This document shows, in pieces, positions 11,808 through 19,786 of a DNA stretch of 20,696 nucleotides (the first letter of the stretch is position 1; every line of letters begins with the position of its first letter). A program made the translations under genes and the position numbers. The notes beneath the pieces were generated by a model. That model was given only the letters and a program-made list of their open reading frames with translations, had not been told where the DNA came from and searched no databases. The stretch is from a virus. Location: the IMG/VR virus record IMGVR_UViG_3300042516_001083, positions 1 to 20,696 of that record; one strand, given 5' to 3'.

Positions 11808-13957
11808 CAGTAGGTTCCCTTCACGTTCTTGGTGTGGCCGTAAGGCTCGACCAGCACGGCCATGCGCTCGATAGCCCAAGGTACGCCAAGGCTTTCGATT
11901 CGCACATACGCCGCCTGATCGCGGATCCGGCACCGGAAAGCGTCGTTCCTGCCGGGAAGCAGCGTCCCGAGCGGGTTCTGGTTGGTGTTGTCGTAGGTCG
12001 CGCTGCTGACCGTGTAGCGCGGGGACACGATGTCCGACGGGAGATTGAACCCCAACTGCTTCTGTGCCGAGTAGTAGGTGTAGGTTCCGCCGGGGGTGTC
12101 AGCCGACGTTCCGGGGAGTGTCTCGTCACGGAGCATCATGGTCGCATTCGGGTTGGTCGTGTGCTGGATTTGCCAGTCCGTCGAGGCACCAGACACGTTG
12201 TAGACCCGATTGATCTGCTTGGTGTAGGTACGCCCGGTCGGGTCGGTGATCAGGGTGTCGGAGGTCAGGTACGTCCCGGCGATCTCCGTCTCGTAGAACA
12301 GGTCGAGCGCCTTGTCCGTCGCCGTAGACCACGAGGTGTTGTAGACGCCGCAGTCGTAGGTGGTCGTCGGGCTGAACACCGCATGGGTTCCGCAGTCCAC
12401 CAGCACCTCCGGGAAGTCGGGATCCTCGGTCACGGTCACGGAGGTGATGTTCTCTCCGATCGCCTCCTCGGCGGTCTGACCGGACAGGATCGATGCGAAC
12501 GGGCCGGACAGTCGCTCAACAGGAGTGTTGAACGCAGATTCCTCGATCGGCTCGTCCATCGTCAGTTCGATGCGAACGTCCTTCATCATCACCTGACCGA
12601 GCGACGGCTGAAGCACAGGGCCGAACGTCAGGCTGCTCGTGATCTTCTGCGCAGCCGCCTCCGTGTTATCCACGGCGAAGTCGCTGATCGCCTTGTACCC
12701 GACCGCAGCCTGACCATCCACGCCGGAAACGAGGTCGCGGTCGAACCACCCGATGTAGCCGTCCTCGCTGCCGAAGGCAAGGATCGGGGCGCGAGAGTCA
12801 CCGAACGGAAAGTCTCCGCAGCAGGTCGGGGCATGGAACGCAGGCCACCCGGTCTGGATCGGCCAGAAGGCGTCCGTCGCCTGACTGTAGAGCAGGTGGA
12901 CGCTGCTTGCAGGGAGGTCGGTGCGCGACATCATGCAGTAGACGTTCTGCGCCTCCGCGTCGTACCCAAGAACGCAGTTCAGGGCATCGAACTTCTGCTG
13001 CTGGAAGAAGGTGTCGAGTCGACCGCTCGTGATGCGACCGCTCTTCGTCACCTGAAAGTCGTTCGGCTGGACGCGGTATAGACCGTCCTGCGCCATCATG
13101 TAGATCGTCTGCGCGTCTGAAGCGCACCACGCACGCTCGGACACGATGCCGACCGAACGCGACAGTTCGATCAGCCGCGCGTCCGTCACCACCGGGTCGG
13201 CGGTCAGGTAGGTCATCGTGTGCCGTCCGGCGAACAGCAAGCCGCTCTCGCCAACAGGGACGAGCGCGACGATCGGCTCACCGGGAACGCCGAATCGCGT
13301 CGAGGACACGCCATTAACAGCGTCATGTACGTTTCCAGCACTCGGATGCCAGTCGTCCGGGTCGTTGATATGGCACAGGAACCAGTTGTTCGGAGCGGAC
13401 TTCAGTCCGGACATGGCAAGACGACCGCCGAATCGGACAAGCAACGTCGCTCGATTTGCACCGCTGCCGATGTAGTTGTACGGGCCGTTTGCGTGCGTCC
13501 AATCCAAGACTGCCGGAGTCGCACTAGTGATGTCAACCTTCCGATAGAACTCGCCGTCCGCAAAGTAGCAGTACTGCCCGAACACAGCCGCGCCAATATG
13601 GCCCGACGACTTCATGGCGTTGATGCCAGCACCGCGTGTGCATAGTGTCGCAGTGCCACCGTTGTCGATGACGTAGACCTCTCCGCCAGCAACAACGATG
13701 CACCTCTGGGTCAGCGTGCTGCTGACGTATGCATCCGCGCGCAGGATCACCTGCACCTCGCGGATCGCAGCCGTCGGGCTGGTGTTGAACCGATACGCCC
13801 CGAGAAGCGGCCTGCGCTGCCCGAGCCGCAACTTCCCCTTGTAGGCGTCGTAGGGGATCACGTTCATCGCCTGCGCGGTGAAGCCCGGAGGCAGCGCGGA
13901 ATACGAGGAATCCACGCTGACGCCGCGATACGGGAGTGTGACCGGGGAGTATGGCAT
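11807..13957 (-). CDS. Tail nozzle / head-completion stabilisation-type protein (beta-rich)
   Basis: The product has 716 residues. The N-terminal PYRGVSVDSSYSALPPGF stretch and KLRLGQRRPLL (41-52) are typical openings of phage nozzle or stabilisation proteins. Repeated strand-turn units follow, such as IVVAGGEVYVIDNGG, AAVFGQYCYFADG and LLVRFGGRLAMSGL. The motif NDPDDWHP near 198-205 is characteristic of this family, where a D-P-x-x-W turn occurs in a beta-propeller. P22 gp10 and T7 gp12 have analogous roles: closing the portal and carrying fibres or needle. The start overlaps the fibre gene stop as TGATG, and the end overlaps the next ATG likewise. No tail-tube or sheath gene is in view, supporting a short tail. 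Family assignment is by motif and layout. Confidence 0.82.
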   Translation of the reverse strand: MPYSPVTLPYRGVSVDSSYSALPPGFTAQAMNVIPYDAYKGKLRLGQRRPLLGAYRFNTSPTAAIREVQVILRADAYVSSTLTQRCIVVAGGEVYVIDNGGTATLCTRGAGINAMKSSGHIGAAVFGQYCYFADGEFYRKVDITSATPAVLDWTHANGPYNYIGSGANRATLLVRFGGRLAMSGLKSAPNNWFLCHINDPDDWHPSAGNVHDAVNGVSSTRFGVPGEPIVALVPVGESGLLFAGRHTMTYLTADPVVTDARLIELSRSVGIVSERAWCASDAQTIYMMAQDGLYRVQPNDFQVTKSGRITSGRLDTFFQQQKFDALNCVLGYDAEAQNVYCMMSRTDLPASSVHLLYSQATDAFWPIQTGWPAFHAPTCCGDFPFGDSRAPILAFGSEDGYIGWFDRDLVSGVDGQAAVGYKAISDFAVDNTEAAAQKITSSLTFGPVLQPSLGQVMMKDVRIELTMDEPIEESAFNTPVERLSGPFASILSGQTAEEAIGENITSVTVTEDPDFPEVLVDCGTHAVFSPTTTYDCGVYNTSWSTATDKALDLFYETEIAGTYLTSDTLITDPTGRTYTKQINRVYNVSGASTDWQIQHTTNPNATMMLRDETLPGTSADTPGGTYTYYSAQKQLGFNLPSDIVSPRYTVSSATYDNTNQNPLGTLLPGRNDAFRCRIRDQAAYVRIESLGVPWAIERMAVLVEPYGHTKNVKGTY

Positions 13958-15060
13958 CAGGAACGAATGCCGATGAACAGGGTGTTGGTCTGTCCGGACA
14001 GCCGAAGCAGAAGACCGTTGTATGTTCCGCTGGTCGAGTAGACGTACTGCGCGTTGGTAGCGAATGTTCCAGCAATCGACTGGTACGAAATCGCGGCAGT
14101 ACCGCCGACGTTCAGCGACGTGGTGGACGTGGTAATCGCACCGTTTCCGATCAGTTCGCTGGTAAGCGACCCGGTGAACACGGCAAGGACGAGCGCGCCA
14201 GCCTGCGTGTTGTCGAACCTGTTGAGGTAATTGGTCTTCGTCTCGTCGGCCATCGAGCCATAGGCCAGAAGCGTCTTCACCTGCGCTGCGGTCAGTTCGA
14301 TCGGCGCGGCAGAACTTCCGGTGTTGTTGCCGATGAGTCGCGCAGTTGTAATGTTCGCAAGGGCGGACAGCGGAACGTCAGTGTTGGCATCGAACGCTCC
14401 GGAAGCAAGCGTCCCGAATCCGAGCGCAGTTCCGGCGCGGCGAAGGACATGGCCGTCGGTTCCTGCGGCAATGTCGGCAGGAGCGCCAGTCGAGTTCGCG
14501 GAGCGACCGATGACGGTCAGCGCGGTCGATTGACGCAACTTCGCGTCGGTGACGCCGTCGCTCGTTCCGGTCGCGCTCTTGATCTTCGCCGTCTCGACGG
14601 CGTCGTTGGCAAGTTCCGTGACCGTGATGCTCCCCGCATACTGGCTGACCGCCACCCACGTCGTCCACGCGCTGCCGTCGTAGCCGCGCGCGAACGCCTT
14701 CTGCGTCTTGGTCGAGACGAGCAACTGCGCGATCGTTCCGCCGGACAACTTGGTGACGTGCAGGACGCCGGGGCCGTCCGACGCAGGCGTCCAAGCGGAC
14801 GGGACGTTCGACGTGACTGTCGTCGCGATCGCATACCGACCCTGCACGCTGTACCCGGCGGCGTTGATGTCAGTGCCGGACACCGTCACCTGCGGGTAGG
14901 TGCTGGAGACGTAGCCGAGCGAAGTCCACGCGGTCGTCGCGTCACCGATCTTGACGTTCCCGGTGTCGGTTTCAAAGCCGATCTCACCGGACTCAAGAGT
15001 CGGGTTGGAACTCGTCCAGTTGGACGCGGTGCCGCGACGGATCTGCAACTTGATCGCCAT
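13957..15060 (-). CDS. Tail fibre protein with pyocin-knob-like domain
   Basis: The product has 367 residues. The N-terminal MAIKLQIRRGTASNW...ETDTGNVKIGD pattern (1-45) is the common virion-attachment motif of phage fibres. Residues about 58-140 resemble a pyocin-knob fold: a GY.VQGRYAIAT strand, a P.GVLHV strand, then TKTQKAFARGYDGSAWTTW. Fibre-shaft repeats follow (TELANDAVETAKIKS, then LTVIGRSANSTGAPADI and HVLRRAGTALGFG), a well-known modular phage sequence. The C-terminus is Ser/Thr/Gly-rich and probably holds the receptor-binding or trimerisation tip. An AGAGGA-type ribosome site lies 7 bases upstream, and the ATG overlaps the lipoprotein stop as TAATG. It is one of two fibres in the window. 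Confidence 0.88.
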   Translation of the reverse strand: MAIKLQIRRGTASNWTSSNPTLESGEIGFETDTGNVKIGDATTAWTSLGYVSSTYPQVTVSGTDINAAGYSVQGRYAIATTVTSNVPSAWTPASDGPGVLHVTKLSGGTIAQLLVSTKTQKAFARGYDGSAWTTWVAVSQYAGSITVTELANDAVETAKIKSATGTSDGVTDAKLRQSTALTVIGRSANSTGAPADIAAGTDGHVLRRAGTALGFGTLASGAFDANTDVPLSALANITTARLIGNNTGSSAAPIELTAAQVKTLLAYGSMADETKTNYLNRFDNTQAGALVLAVFTGSLTSELIGNGAITTSTTSLNVGGTAAISYQSIAGTFATNAQYVYSTSGTYNGLLLRLSGQTNTLFIGIRS

Positions 15061-15365
15061 TACTTGTCCTCTTCCACGAACGAAGGCGGCACGCAGTACC
15101 AGCCTTCAGGGATGCGAACCTCGTTGTCGCCCAACTGCCAGCCGTCAGCCGTCTTGACGTACACCTTGCCCCGCACCTGCGGCCCCATCCTGATCGGGCT
15201 GCTCTCGCTTACCAGCACCGTGCGCGTGCAGCCAGTCGCGAATGCGAGAGCCACCGCGACGAAGCACAGAAGGATCAGCAGGAGCGTCAACCCCCGAACC
15301 TCGTCTGGGAAGAACGGAGTGCGCCCACTGCAGCAGCGACATGACGATGGCTCTGACGAGGTCAT
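15060..15365 (-). CDS. Small phage lipoprotein, possible outer-membrane spanin or lysis accessory
   Basis: A 101-residue protein from the ATG at 15365. A hydrophobic helix (residues 26-44) ends in a lipobox FATGC with the modified cysteine at C46. The mature part is VLVSESSPIRM...VYVKTADGW...IPEGWY, a short conserved-looking phage pattern. The 25 residues before the signal are polar and unusually long. An alternative TTG start (residue 26), with GAGG 8 bases ahead, would give a compact signal peptide with the cysteine at position 21. The position beside a holin-like gene fits a lysis role, but Rz1-type spanins are usually Pro-rich, which this is not, so the function is open. Confidence 0.72.
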   Translation of the reverse strand: MTSSEPSSCRCCSGRTPFFPDEVRGLTLLLILLCFVAVALAFATGCTRTVLVSESSPIRMGPQVRGKVYVKTADGWQLGDNEVRIPEGWYCVPPSFVEEDK

Positions 15366-15370
15366 ACACG

Positions 15371-15568
15371 TCACTCGGCCTTCTTGTTGTCCTTGGCGAA
15401 GATCAGCCCGACGCCAGCAATGCACGCAGCGGCCAGCGAACCCCAGTCCGGGACGGTCAGCGGGTCGTTGTCGGTCAGGGAGGTGAGAACAGCGCCGACC
15501 GCGACGAGGATCGCCGCAATGCCAGCGCCAGTGGTCTTCCACGAGGAATTCTTGATGATCTCGCTCAT
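15371..15568 (-). CDS. Holin-like small membrane protein
   Basis: A 65-residue protein. It has a short polar N-terminus (MSEIIKNSSWKTT), a first hydrophobic helix (about 14-31, GAGIAAILVAVGAVLTSL), a loop with TDNDPLTVPDW, a second helix (43-57, SLAAACIAGVGLIFA) and a charged tail KDNKKAE. Two transmembrane helices with both ends probably cytoplasmic fit class II holins, which make membrane holes at the end of infection. An AAAGG ribosome site lies 8 bases upstream, and the ATG overlaps the stop of the preceding gene as ATGA. No endolysin gene is in the window, so the lysis assignment rests on size, topology and neighbours. Confidence 0.75.
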   Translation of the reverse strand: MSEIIKNSSWKTTGAGIAAILVAVGAVLTSLTDNDPLTVPDWGSLAAACIAGVGLIFAKDNKKAE

Positions 15569-15771
15569 CGGTCGTGCCTTTCCAGTTTCTCCTCGATCTT
15601 GTCGAGGCGCTTGCTGATGCTGTCCTGATTCGTCACGACCTGCATCAGCAGGCGGTCGTGGTTTAGATACGCGGGAAGGAGCATTCCGACGAGCGTGAGG
15701 GCAATCGCGCAGAGCGCGATCCAGTTCGCCGTGGACAGGCTCACCTTGATGTTCGTCTTTTCGATTGTCAT
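15565..15771 (-). CDS. Single-pass membrane protein with coiled coil, possible lysis-cassette member
   Basis: A 68-residue protein from the ATG at 15771. A longer frame begins at a TTG 15 codons upstream, but that overlaps the preceding gene and has unlike composition, so I chose the ATG. Residues 17-35 (WIALCAIALTLVGMLLPAY) form one membrane helix. The C-terminus (about 47-68) is a charged coiled coil, DSISKRLDKIEEKLERHD. The layout of cytoplasmic N-terminus, one helix and exported coiled coil resembles inner-membrane spanins or holin accessory proteins, but it is shorter than typical spanins. No clear ribosome site; translation is probably coupled to the upstream gene 4 bases away. Confidence 0.7.
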   Translation of the reverse strand: MTIEKTNIKVSLSTANWIALCAIALTLVGMLLPAYLNHDRLLMQVVTNQDSISKRLDKIEEKLERHDR

Positions 15772-15775
15772 GGCG

Positions 15776-16078
15776 TTAGATGAACACTCGGTATGGGATC
15801 GTCGGAATCGGCTCAAACGTCGGCAACTCGTCCTCCTGCGCCTTCGTCAACTCAAATGACACGCGGATGTTCGCGTGGTAGCGGTTGTCGCCGGGACGCA
15901 GAATCACGCCCTCCTCGTCCACCTGCGCCGGGATCGCCCCGATGCGGTCAAGCGTGACACCCGTGACGGGCAGCACCATGACCTCGCCGTCCTCGTCGGT
16001 GCGTTCCTCGGCAAGCCCTGCGGCGATGAGGGCATCGTCGAGGTCGGACTCGGTGGTTGAGCGGAGTAGATAGTCCAT
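15776..16078 (-). CDS. Conserved-type small phage protein beside tail fibre, function unknown
   Basis: A 100-residue acidic protein. It begins MDYLLRSTTESDLDDALIAAGL, continues with a strand-rich middle (VMVLPVTGVTLDRIGAIP), and has HANIRVSFEL near 68-77. Short proteins with this DYLLRS...DRIG...NIR layout are common next to phage fibre genes, sometimes annotated only as hypothetical. No signal, membrane helix or catalytic motif is visible. The ATG follows the fibre stop by one base with no ribosome site, so it is probably translated by coupling. A role as fibre-associated or assembly protein is possible but unproven. Confidence 0.75.
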   Translation of the reverse strand: MDYLLRSTTESDLDDALIAAGLAEERTDEDGEVMVLPVTGVTLDRIGAIPAQVDEEGVILRPGDNRYHANIRVSFELTKAQEDELPTFEPIPTIPYRVFI

Positions 16079-16079
16079 G

Positions 16080-17960
16080 TCAGAGAGTGGTGATGGAGTT
16101 GAGGGTTGCCTGCGGAAGAGCGGTCGGCCAGAACTTGATTTGACGAAGCCAACCGTTCATGACGTTCACGGCAGTCGAATCACCGTTGCAACCGATACCC
16201 AGATGCGTCACAACGGATCCCAATGCGGCTGGAGCAGTTGTTGCCGCCGCATCGGTCACGCCATCACGCGAACCGATAAACGATGCCGAGTCGATTGCGG
16301 ATGCAAACTTGTGTCGCGTGTTGTAGGCAAGGCCAGTGATCATCGTCCTATCGGTATTCGGTAACGCGGAAACCTTGCGATGCACAGACATCGTTGCTGC
16401 CGTGTAGTAATAAATCTCGTTTCCGTAGGAGAACGCACCGCCAGCAGTTCGGTCGAACAATCGTGCGAGGTTCAGGAACCCTGCATTCGGAGTCATCGGG
16501 ATGCAATCCACGAACAGCGTGTTCGGATACGGATTGCCAGTGATGAACAAACTCGTCGGCATCGTGCAGTAATCAGCCGCCCTGCTCCCCGTGCTTGCCC
16601 CGGTCGGGATGTACGAGGATGCGCCGGAGCCGAGTTCGACTTGTGCGCCCCAAACGTAGATACCGTTGTTTGTTCCCGTATACGCAGGAAGACCAGCAGT
16701 CGCATTCTTCGTTGTCGCGTTGTAGATGTAGAACAACGTGGATGCCGCAGGAGCATTCATCGTGACCGAAATCCGCCACCATCCTCCGGGGTGCTGAACA
16801 GCGCGTGGAGTGACCGTACCCGGAGTACCAGCCGTGTAAGCAGTTCCGGTAGTTCCATCGGCAAGATCGAAGATCACGGAATAATCGGTTGCTGCCCCGC
16901 TCAACGTGATTCGCAGTCCAGCCAGCGTTCTCGTTCCATCTCCGCGAACAAACACGGAGAACGTGTATTGCGAACCAGATGTCACACCAACCGCCGTAAA
17001 CACAGTATGCGCGCTGTTCGCGGTGTCTTCTACCAATCGAATTGAGGATGCCAACCCCGCCGGGTTTGTTTGCGTTGTTGCAGTAACCGCAGATCCATTT
17101 AGTCCTGATGGATTCCAGTTGTTGCTTCCACCAGATACAGCAAATGACTCTGACAATGCAGTCAGATTGTTCGCACTCCCCTCAATCAGCAGTCCGCGAG
17201 GCTGGAGCGTGGTCGGGTCGTAGTCGAAGCGGGGGGCGTAGTAACCATTCGCTACGCTTCTGTTATACGGATTGGCTGTTGTTCCAATGTTGAGTTGGGG
17301 CGCCCAGATATAAACAGAGTCTCCTGCGGATTGTGTCGGTGTGTTTGGATAAATATACAAACCACCAGTACCAGCACCCGTTGGAGTAATGACAAGTTGC
17401 AGCAAAGTCCAATCGGTTGTTAGTCCGGTTACTGTGTGATAGGTAGAACCAGACCCACTTCCCTGAATTGTACCATTTCCGCTAACAATCGAAAGTACCG
17501 AGGGCTGAAAACTACTAACCAAAAACCCCATTGAAACTCGCGTACTAGTCGCGGCGCGAACCCAGACACGAACCGTGTATGAAAATCCAACCGCCAGATT
17601 TGCTCCAAGAATTGTTGAGGCACTTCCGGGAGAAGTTACCTGTAGTTGTATTGAACTAGTTCCACCAAGAGGATTAGTAATGGTTACTAGTGATCTTGCA
17701 ACATTTGGCCCATCCCAACCAGCCGCCGATGGGGTTTCGCTGTTTTGAAACACGTTCGCATCGGCGTACTGCACCAACCCCTGCGAGTTGATGAAGGTGG
17801 CGTTGGTCGTGCGCGTGAACGTCAGGCGCGGGTCGAGGACGCCCGTGGTGAAGTCCAGCGAGAGCGTGGAGCCGTCTCCGCCCTCTACCGGGAGCGTGCG
17901 CTGCCGACAACGCTCGACCGGGTCAGAGCCGAGCAGCCATGTCCGGTTGCGTGCGTGCAT
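16080..17960 (-). CDS. Large chimeric tail fibre with two carbohydrate-binding-like domains
   Basis: The product has 626 residues from the ATG at 17960 (TGATG overlap with the upstream stop). A longer frame reaching 18167 is inside the previous gene and is rejected. The N-terminal LDPRLTFTRTTNATFINSQGL (42-62) is a common phage fibre opening. Two jelly-roll-like modules follow, at about 65-235 and 262-455. Each ends similarly (VYIWAPQLNIG...NPYNRS and IYVWGAQVELGS...YIPT), and between them lies APRFDYDPTTLQPRGLLIE. Residues 462-626 resemble a LamG/concanavalin-like fold, closing with NGWLRQIKFWPTALP. The product would bind host surface glycans. The first module has strongly lower GC (37-45% in sample lines), suggesting acquisition. 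Confidence 0.87.
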   Translation of the reverse strand: MHARNRTWLLGSDPVERCRQRTLPVEGGDGSTLSLDFTTGVLDPRLTFTRTTNATFINSQGLVQYADANVFQNSETPSAAGWDGPNVARSLVTITNPLGGTSSIQLQVTSPGSASTILGANLAVGFSYTVRVWVRAATSTRVSMGFLVSSFQPSVLSIVSGNGTIQGSGSGSTYHTVTGLTTDWTLLQLVITPTGAGTGGLYIYPNTPTQSAGDSVYIWAPQLNIGTTANPYNRSVANGYYAPRFDYDPTTLQPRGLLIEGSANNLTALSESFAVSGGSNNWNPSGLNGSAVTATTQTNPAGLASSIRLVEDTANSAHTVFTAVGVTSGSQYTFSVFVRGDGTRTLAGLRITLSGAATDYSVIFDLADGTTGTAYTAGTPGTVTPRAVQHPGGWWRISVTMNAPAASTLFYIYNATTKNATAGLPAYTGTNNGIYVWGAQVELGSGASSYIPTGASTGSRAADYCTMPTSLFITGNPYPNTLFVDCIPMTPNAGFLNLARLFDRTAGGAFSYGNEIYYYTAATMSVHRKVSALPNTDRTMITGLAYNTRHKFASAIDSASFIGSRDGVTDAAATTAPAALGSVVTHLGIGCNGDSTAVNVMNGWLRQIKFWPTALPQATLNSITTL

Positions 17961-18463
17961 CAGATGAATCCGATGAGGGCGTTGGCGCTGCCGCTTGCGG
18001 CAACCATCTGCAACTCCACCATCTCGCTTCCGGCGAGGTCGATGATCACGAAGCCGCCCGGGCAGGACGCTTCCTCGCCGTTGTAAATCTTCAGGTCGCC
18101 AAGGCTCTTCAGGTAGTCGCGACCGGGGCGAAGGCTGCTGACGGCTGATCCAGACGTGGTGCTGCACGTCACGGTGAACTTGGTCAGCAACTTGGGGATC
18201 CAGAGCGACACAGCAGTCGAGTACGTCCAGCCGATCGCGTAGCAGGTCAGGGCAACCGATGCCGTATTCAGCGTCTGCAGCACGAGGTAGTTCATGTTCG
18301 TGCCGATGACGATGCTGTTTCCGGTCGTCGTAGGCTTGGTGGCCGTAGCCACTCGTGCCGTCGCAGACGACGCTGCCGTGATGTTGGTCGCGTTCGCAAG
18401 TTCAAGTACCGCCGGAACGGTTCTGGTGGCGGTGACGGTTGACATCATTCCGAGAAGGCTCAT
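17960..18463 (-). CDS. Small phage structural protein, unknown family
   Basis: A 167-residue protein, strand-rich and Thr/Ala/Val-rich (IVIGTNMNYLVLQTL, VALTCYAIGWTYS, GGFVIIDLAGSEMVELQ). I see no signal peptide or membrane segment. A good AAGGA ribosome site lies 6-8 bases before the ATG at 18463, supporting this start over the internal methionines at 6 and 7. It sits between the head-tail adaptor and the fibre, 9 bases after the adaptor stop, and ends as TGATG with the fibre. The Gly/Leu core and position suggest a neck or fibre-attachment component, but this is guesswork from context. Confidence 0.75.
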   Translation of the reverse strand: MSLLGMMSTVTATRTVPAVLELANATNITAASSATARVATATKPTTTGNSIVIGTNMNYLVLQTLNTASVALTCYAIGWTYSTAVSLWIPKLLTKFTVTCSTTSGSAVSSLRPGRDYLKSLGDLKIYNGEEASCPGGFVIIDLAGSEMVELQMVAASGSANALIGFI

Positions 18464-18472
18464 GGTGGTTCC

Positions 18473-19192
18473 TTACGAGGGATTCTGCACTGGGTTGAGG
18501 ATGATGAAGCCGGGGCCGTTCCGAGTTCCGGAACGCCACAGGTTCGGCTGTACCTGTCCGAAATGGCTCTGCACCATTCCGTCCTTCTGCTTGGCCGCGC
18601 CGAAGATCGGGCCAGCCTCGATCTCCGCGAACCGCTGGCTTTGCTGCCCGTCCTCGTATGCCTCCGCTACGGCGCGGACATACGAGATGAGGGTTGCCTC
18701 GACGTGCTTCGGGATCGAGATGACCTCCGAGGTCGCCGTCGAACTGGTGACGGACTGCCACCCGATTCGATACAGAACCTTCAGCGGCTCTGCGGTGGTC
18801 GGCGTTGGATACAACTCCAGACGGAACGACTGCGTCGGGGCAAGCGTCGTCGGAAGCACCGTCTTGACGTAGGCACGCCACGTCAGATCCGGGTAGTTGG
18901 TCTGACGAGCCGTCTCGACTTCCTCCGGAGACTGGATCCAGAGCGGATAGTCGTCCTTCCAGACCTGCGTCAGTTCAGCGAAGTCGGACGGGAGCGCAAC
19001 GTAGGACTGCGACACGACCGTCGTGACGGTCGCAGTCGCCTCCCGAAACTTCCACGGGTGGGTGAACAGATGCTCCCCTGCGGTGTTGATGATCTCCGCC
19101 TGACGCTCCGCGACGGTCTGCCCGGAGGCCGTCGATGGACGACCGCCGATGGCAAGCAGGACGTGGTTCTTGAGATCGCCGTAGGTGAGCAT
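18473..19192 (-). CDS. Head-to-tail adaptor (tail tubular A-like / gp4-like) protein
   Basis: A 239-residue protein from the ATG at 19192. A GTG four codons upstream (19204) also opens the frame, but it lies inside a hairpin, so the ATG is preferred. The N-terminus MLTYGDLKNHVLLAIGG is helical. Residues 45-50 (HPWKFR) and the strand pair around SYVALPSDFAEL (63-74) match the W.FR.....Y.LP.DF pattern of podovirus adaptors such as P22 gp4 and T7 gp11, which link portal and tail. The C-terminal half has LYRIGW and a helix VEATLISYVRAVAEAYEDG. Its place after the capsid genes and before fibres agrees. Confidence 0.82.
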   Translation of the reverse strand: MLTYGDLKNHVLLAIGGRPSTASGQTVAERQAEIINTAGEHLFTHPWKFREATATVTTVVSQSYVALPSDFAELTQVWKDDYPLWIQSPEEVETARQTNYPDLTWRAYVKTVLPTTLAPTQSFRLELYPTPTTAEPLKVLYRIGWQSVTSSTATSEVISIPKHVEATLISYVRAVAEAYEDGQQSQRFAEIEAGPIFGAAKQKDGMVQSHFGQVQPNLWRSGTRNGPGFIILNPVQNPS

Positions 19193-19200
19193 GGGTAATT

Positions 19201-19228
19201 CCACTGGCCGGGTTTCCCCGGCCAGTGG
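19201..19228 (-). terminator. Perfect hairpin with GAAA loop after the decoration gene
   Basis: The bases ccactggccggg, tttc, cccggccagtgg form a perfect 12-base-pair stem with a 4-base loop. On the transcribed minus strand the loop is GAAA, a stable GNRA type. It begins 17 bases after the stop of the decoration gene. No U-tract follows (AATTACCC), so a full intrinsic terminator is unlikely. Partial termination, or 3'-end protection of capsid mRNA, is more likely. Confidence 0.6.
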
Positions 19229-19245
19229 TGAATGGTTGTGTCAGA

Positions 19246-19758
19246 TCACTGCATGTCGCGCTGGAACCAGAGGGCGCTGTTCAGAAGCACGTTGATCGTC
19301 GCTTCCGAACCAGCCGTCACGCTGCCGAGCGAGATCGCAGCCGGGTACACGGTCGTGACGCCAGCCGCGTTTCCGAACGTTCCCGCATCATCTTCCGGAG
19401 CGAGGTTCGTCCCGATGATGACGTTGGCAGTCGTGGCTGTGACCTTCGCGGCGACCACGCCACCGAACTGCACCTCGACGGCGGTGTCGTCGGCGCCTGC
19501 GTTCGCAAGCAGGCTGGTGACGACGCCGATGTAACCGGACTGGTCGAGGACGTTGCCGTCAGCCTTGACGACGGACGCGAACGGGGTAGCCGAGTAACTG
19601 GCAACCGTATCCGCCGCAGGATAGACGACTTCGGTGTGACCGAACGAGGTGATGACAACGTCACCGACCGCGAGGGCGCTGCCCTGACGGTTGATGCACG
19701 CCACCTTCGTGCCGACGGGCTGAAGGCCGATAGGGCCGTTGTTGGGTGAGAAAATCAT
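19246..19758 (-). CDS. Capsid decoration-like protein
   Basis: A 170-residue protein, strand-rich and low in charge: GLQPVGTKVACINRQGSALAVGDVV (11-35) followed by many Val/Ala/Thr strands such as AVEVQFGGVVAAKVTATTANV. It has no membrane helix. The small size, beta-rich makeup and position directly after the major capsid gene suggest a head decoration or capsid-stabilising protein. A strong AAGGAAGGA ribosome site lies about 9 bases before the ATG at 19758, which implies high expression, as expected for an abundant capsid component. Hairpins lie on both sides of the gene. The exact family is not recognised. Confidence 0.75.
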   Translation of the reverse strand: MIFSPNNGPIGLQPVGTKVACINRQGSALAVGDVVITSFGHTEVVYPAADTVASYSATPFASVVKADGNVLDQSGYIGVVTSLLANAGADDTAVEVQFGGVVAAKVTATTANVIIGTNLAPEDDAGTFGNAAGVTTVYPAAISLGSVTAGSEATINVLLNSALWFQRDMQ

Positions 19759-19786
19759 TGTGTGTGTTCCTTCCTTGTGTGGTAGA

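Noticed and set aside
11808-11933. Upstream extension of the 269-residue protein to 11933
   Set aside because: The 42 extra codons are within the end of the nozzle gene and unlike the rest. The ATG at 11807 forms a TGATG overlap with an AAGGGAA site before it.
11834-13081. Plus-strand open frame of 415 codons
   Set aside because: It lies antisense to the nozzle protein, has low-complexity Arg/Val/His composition and no motif. The minus-strand product carries the DPDDW family motif.
15145-15369. GTG-started minus frame of 74 codons overlapping the lipoprotein gene
   Set aside because: It starts MYDLVRAIVM but soon becomes Arg/Gly/Ala-rich with no membrane or lipobox features. The other frame has a clear signal helix, lipobox and conserved-looking C-terminus.
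13951-15486. Plus-strand open frame of 511 codons
   Set aside because: It overlaps the pyocin-knob fibre, lipoprotein and holin-like genes on the other strand. Its Arg/Gly-rich product looks like a shadow of GC-rich codons.
17961-18167. Upstream extension of the large fibre to 18167 (69 more codons)
   Set aside because: The added residues are Arg/Pro-rich shadow sequence of the 167-residue gene. The ATG at 17960 overlaps that gene's stop as TGATG, the same pattern as other junctions here.
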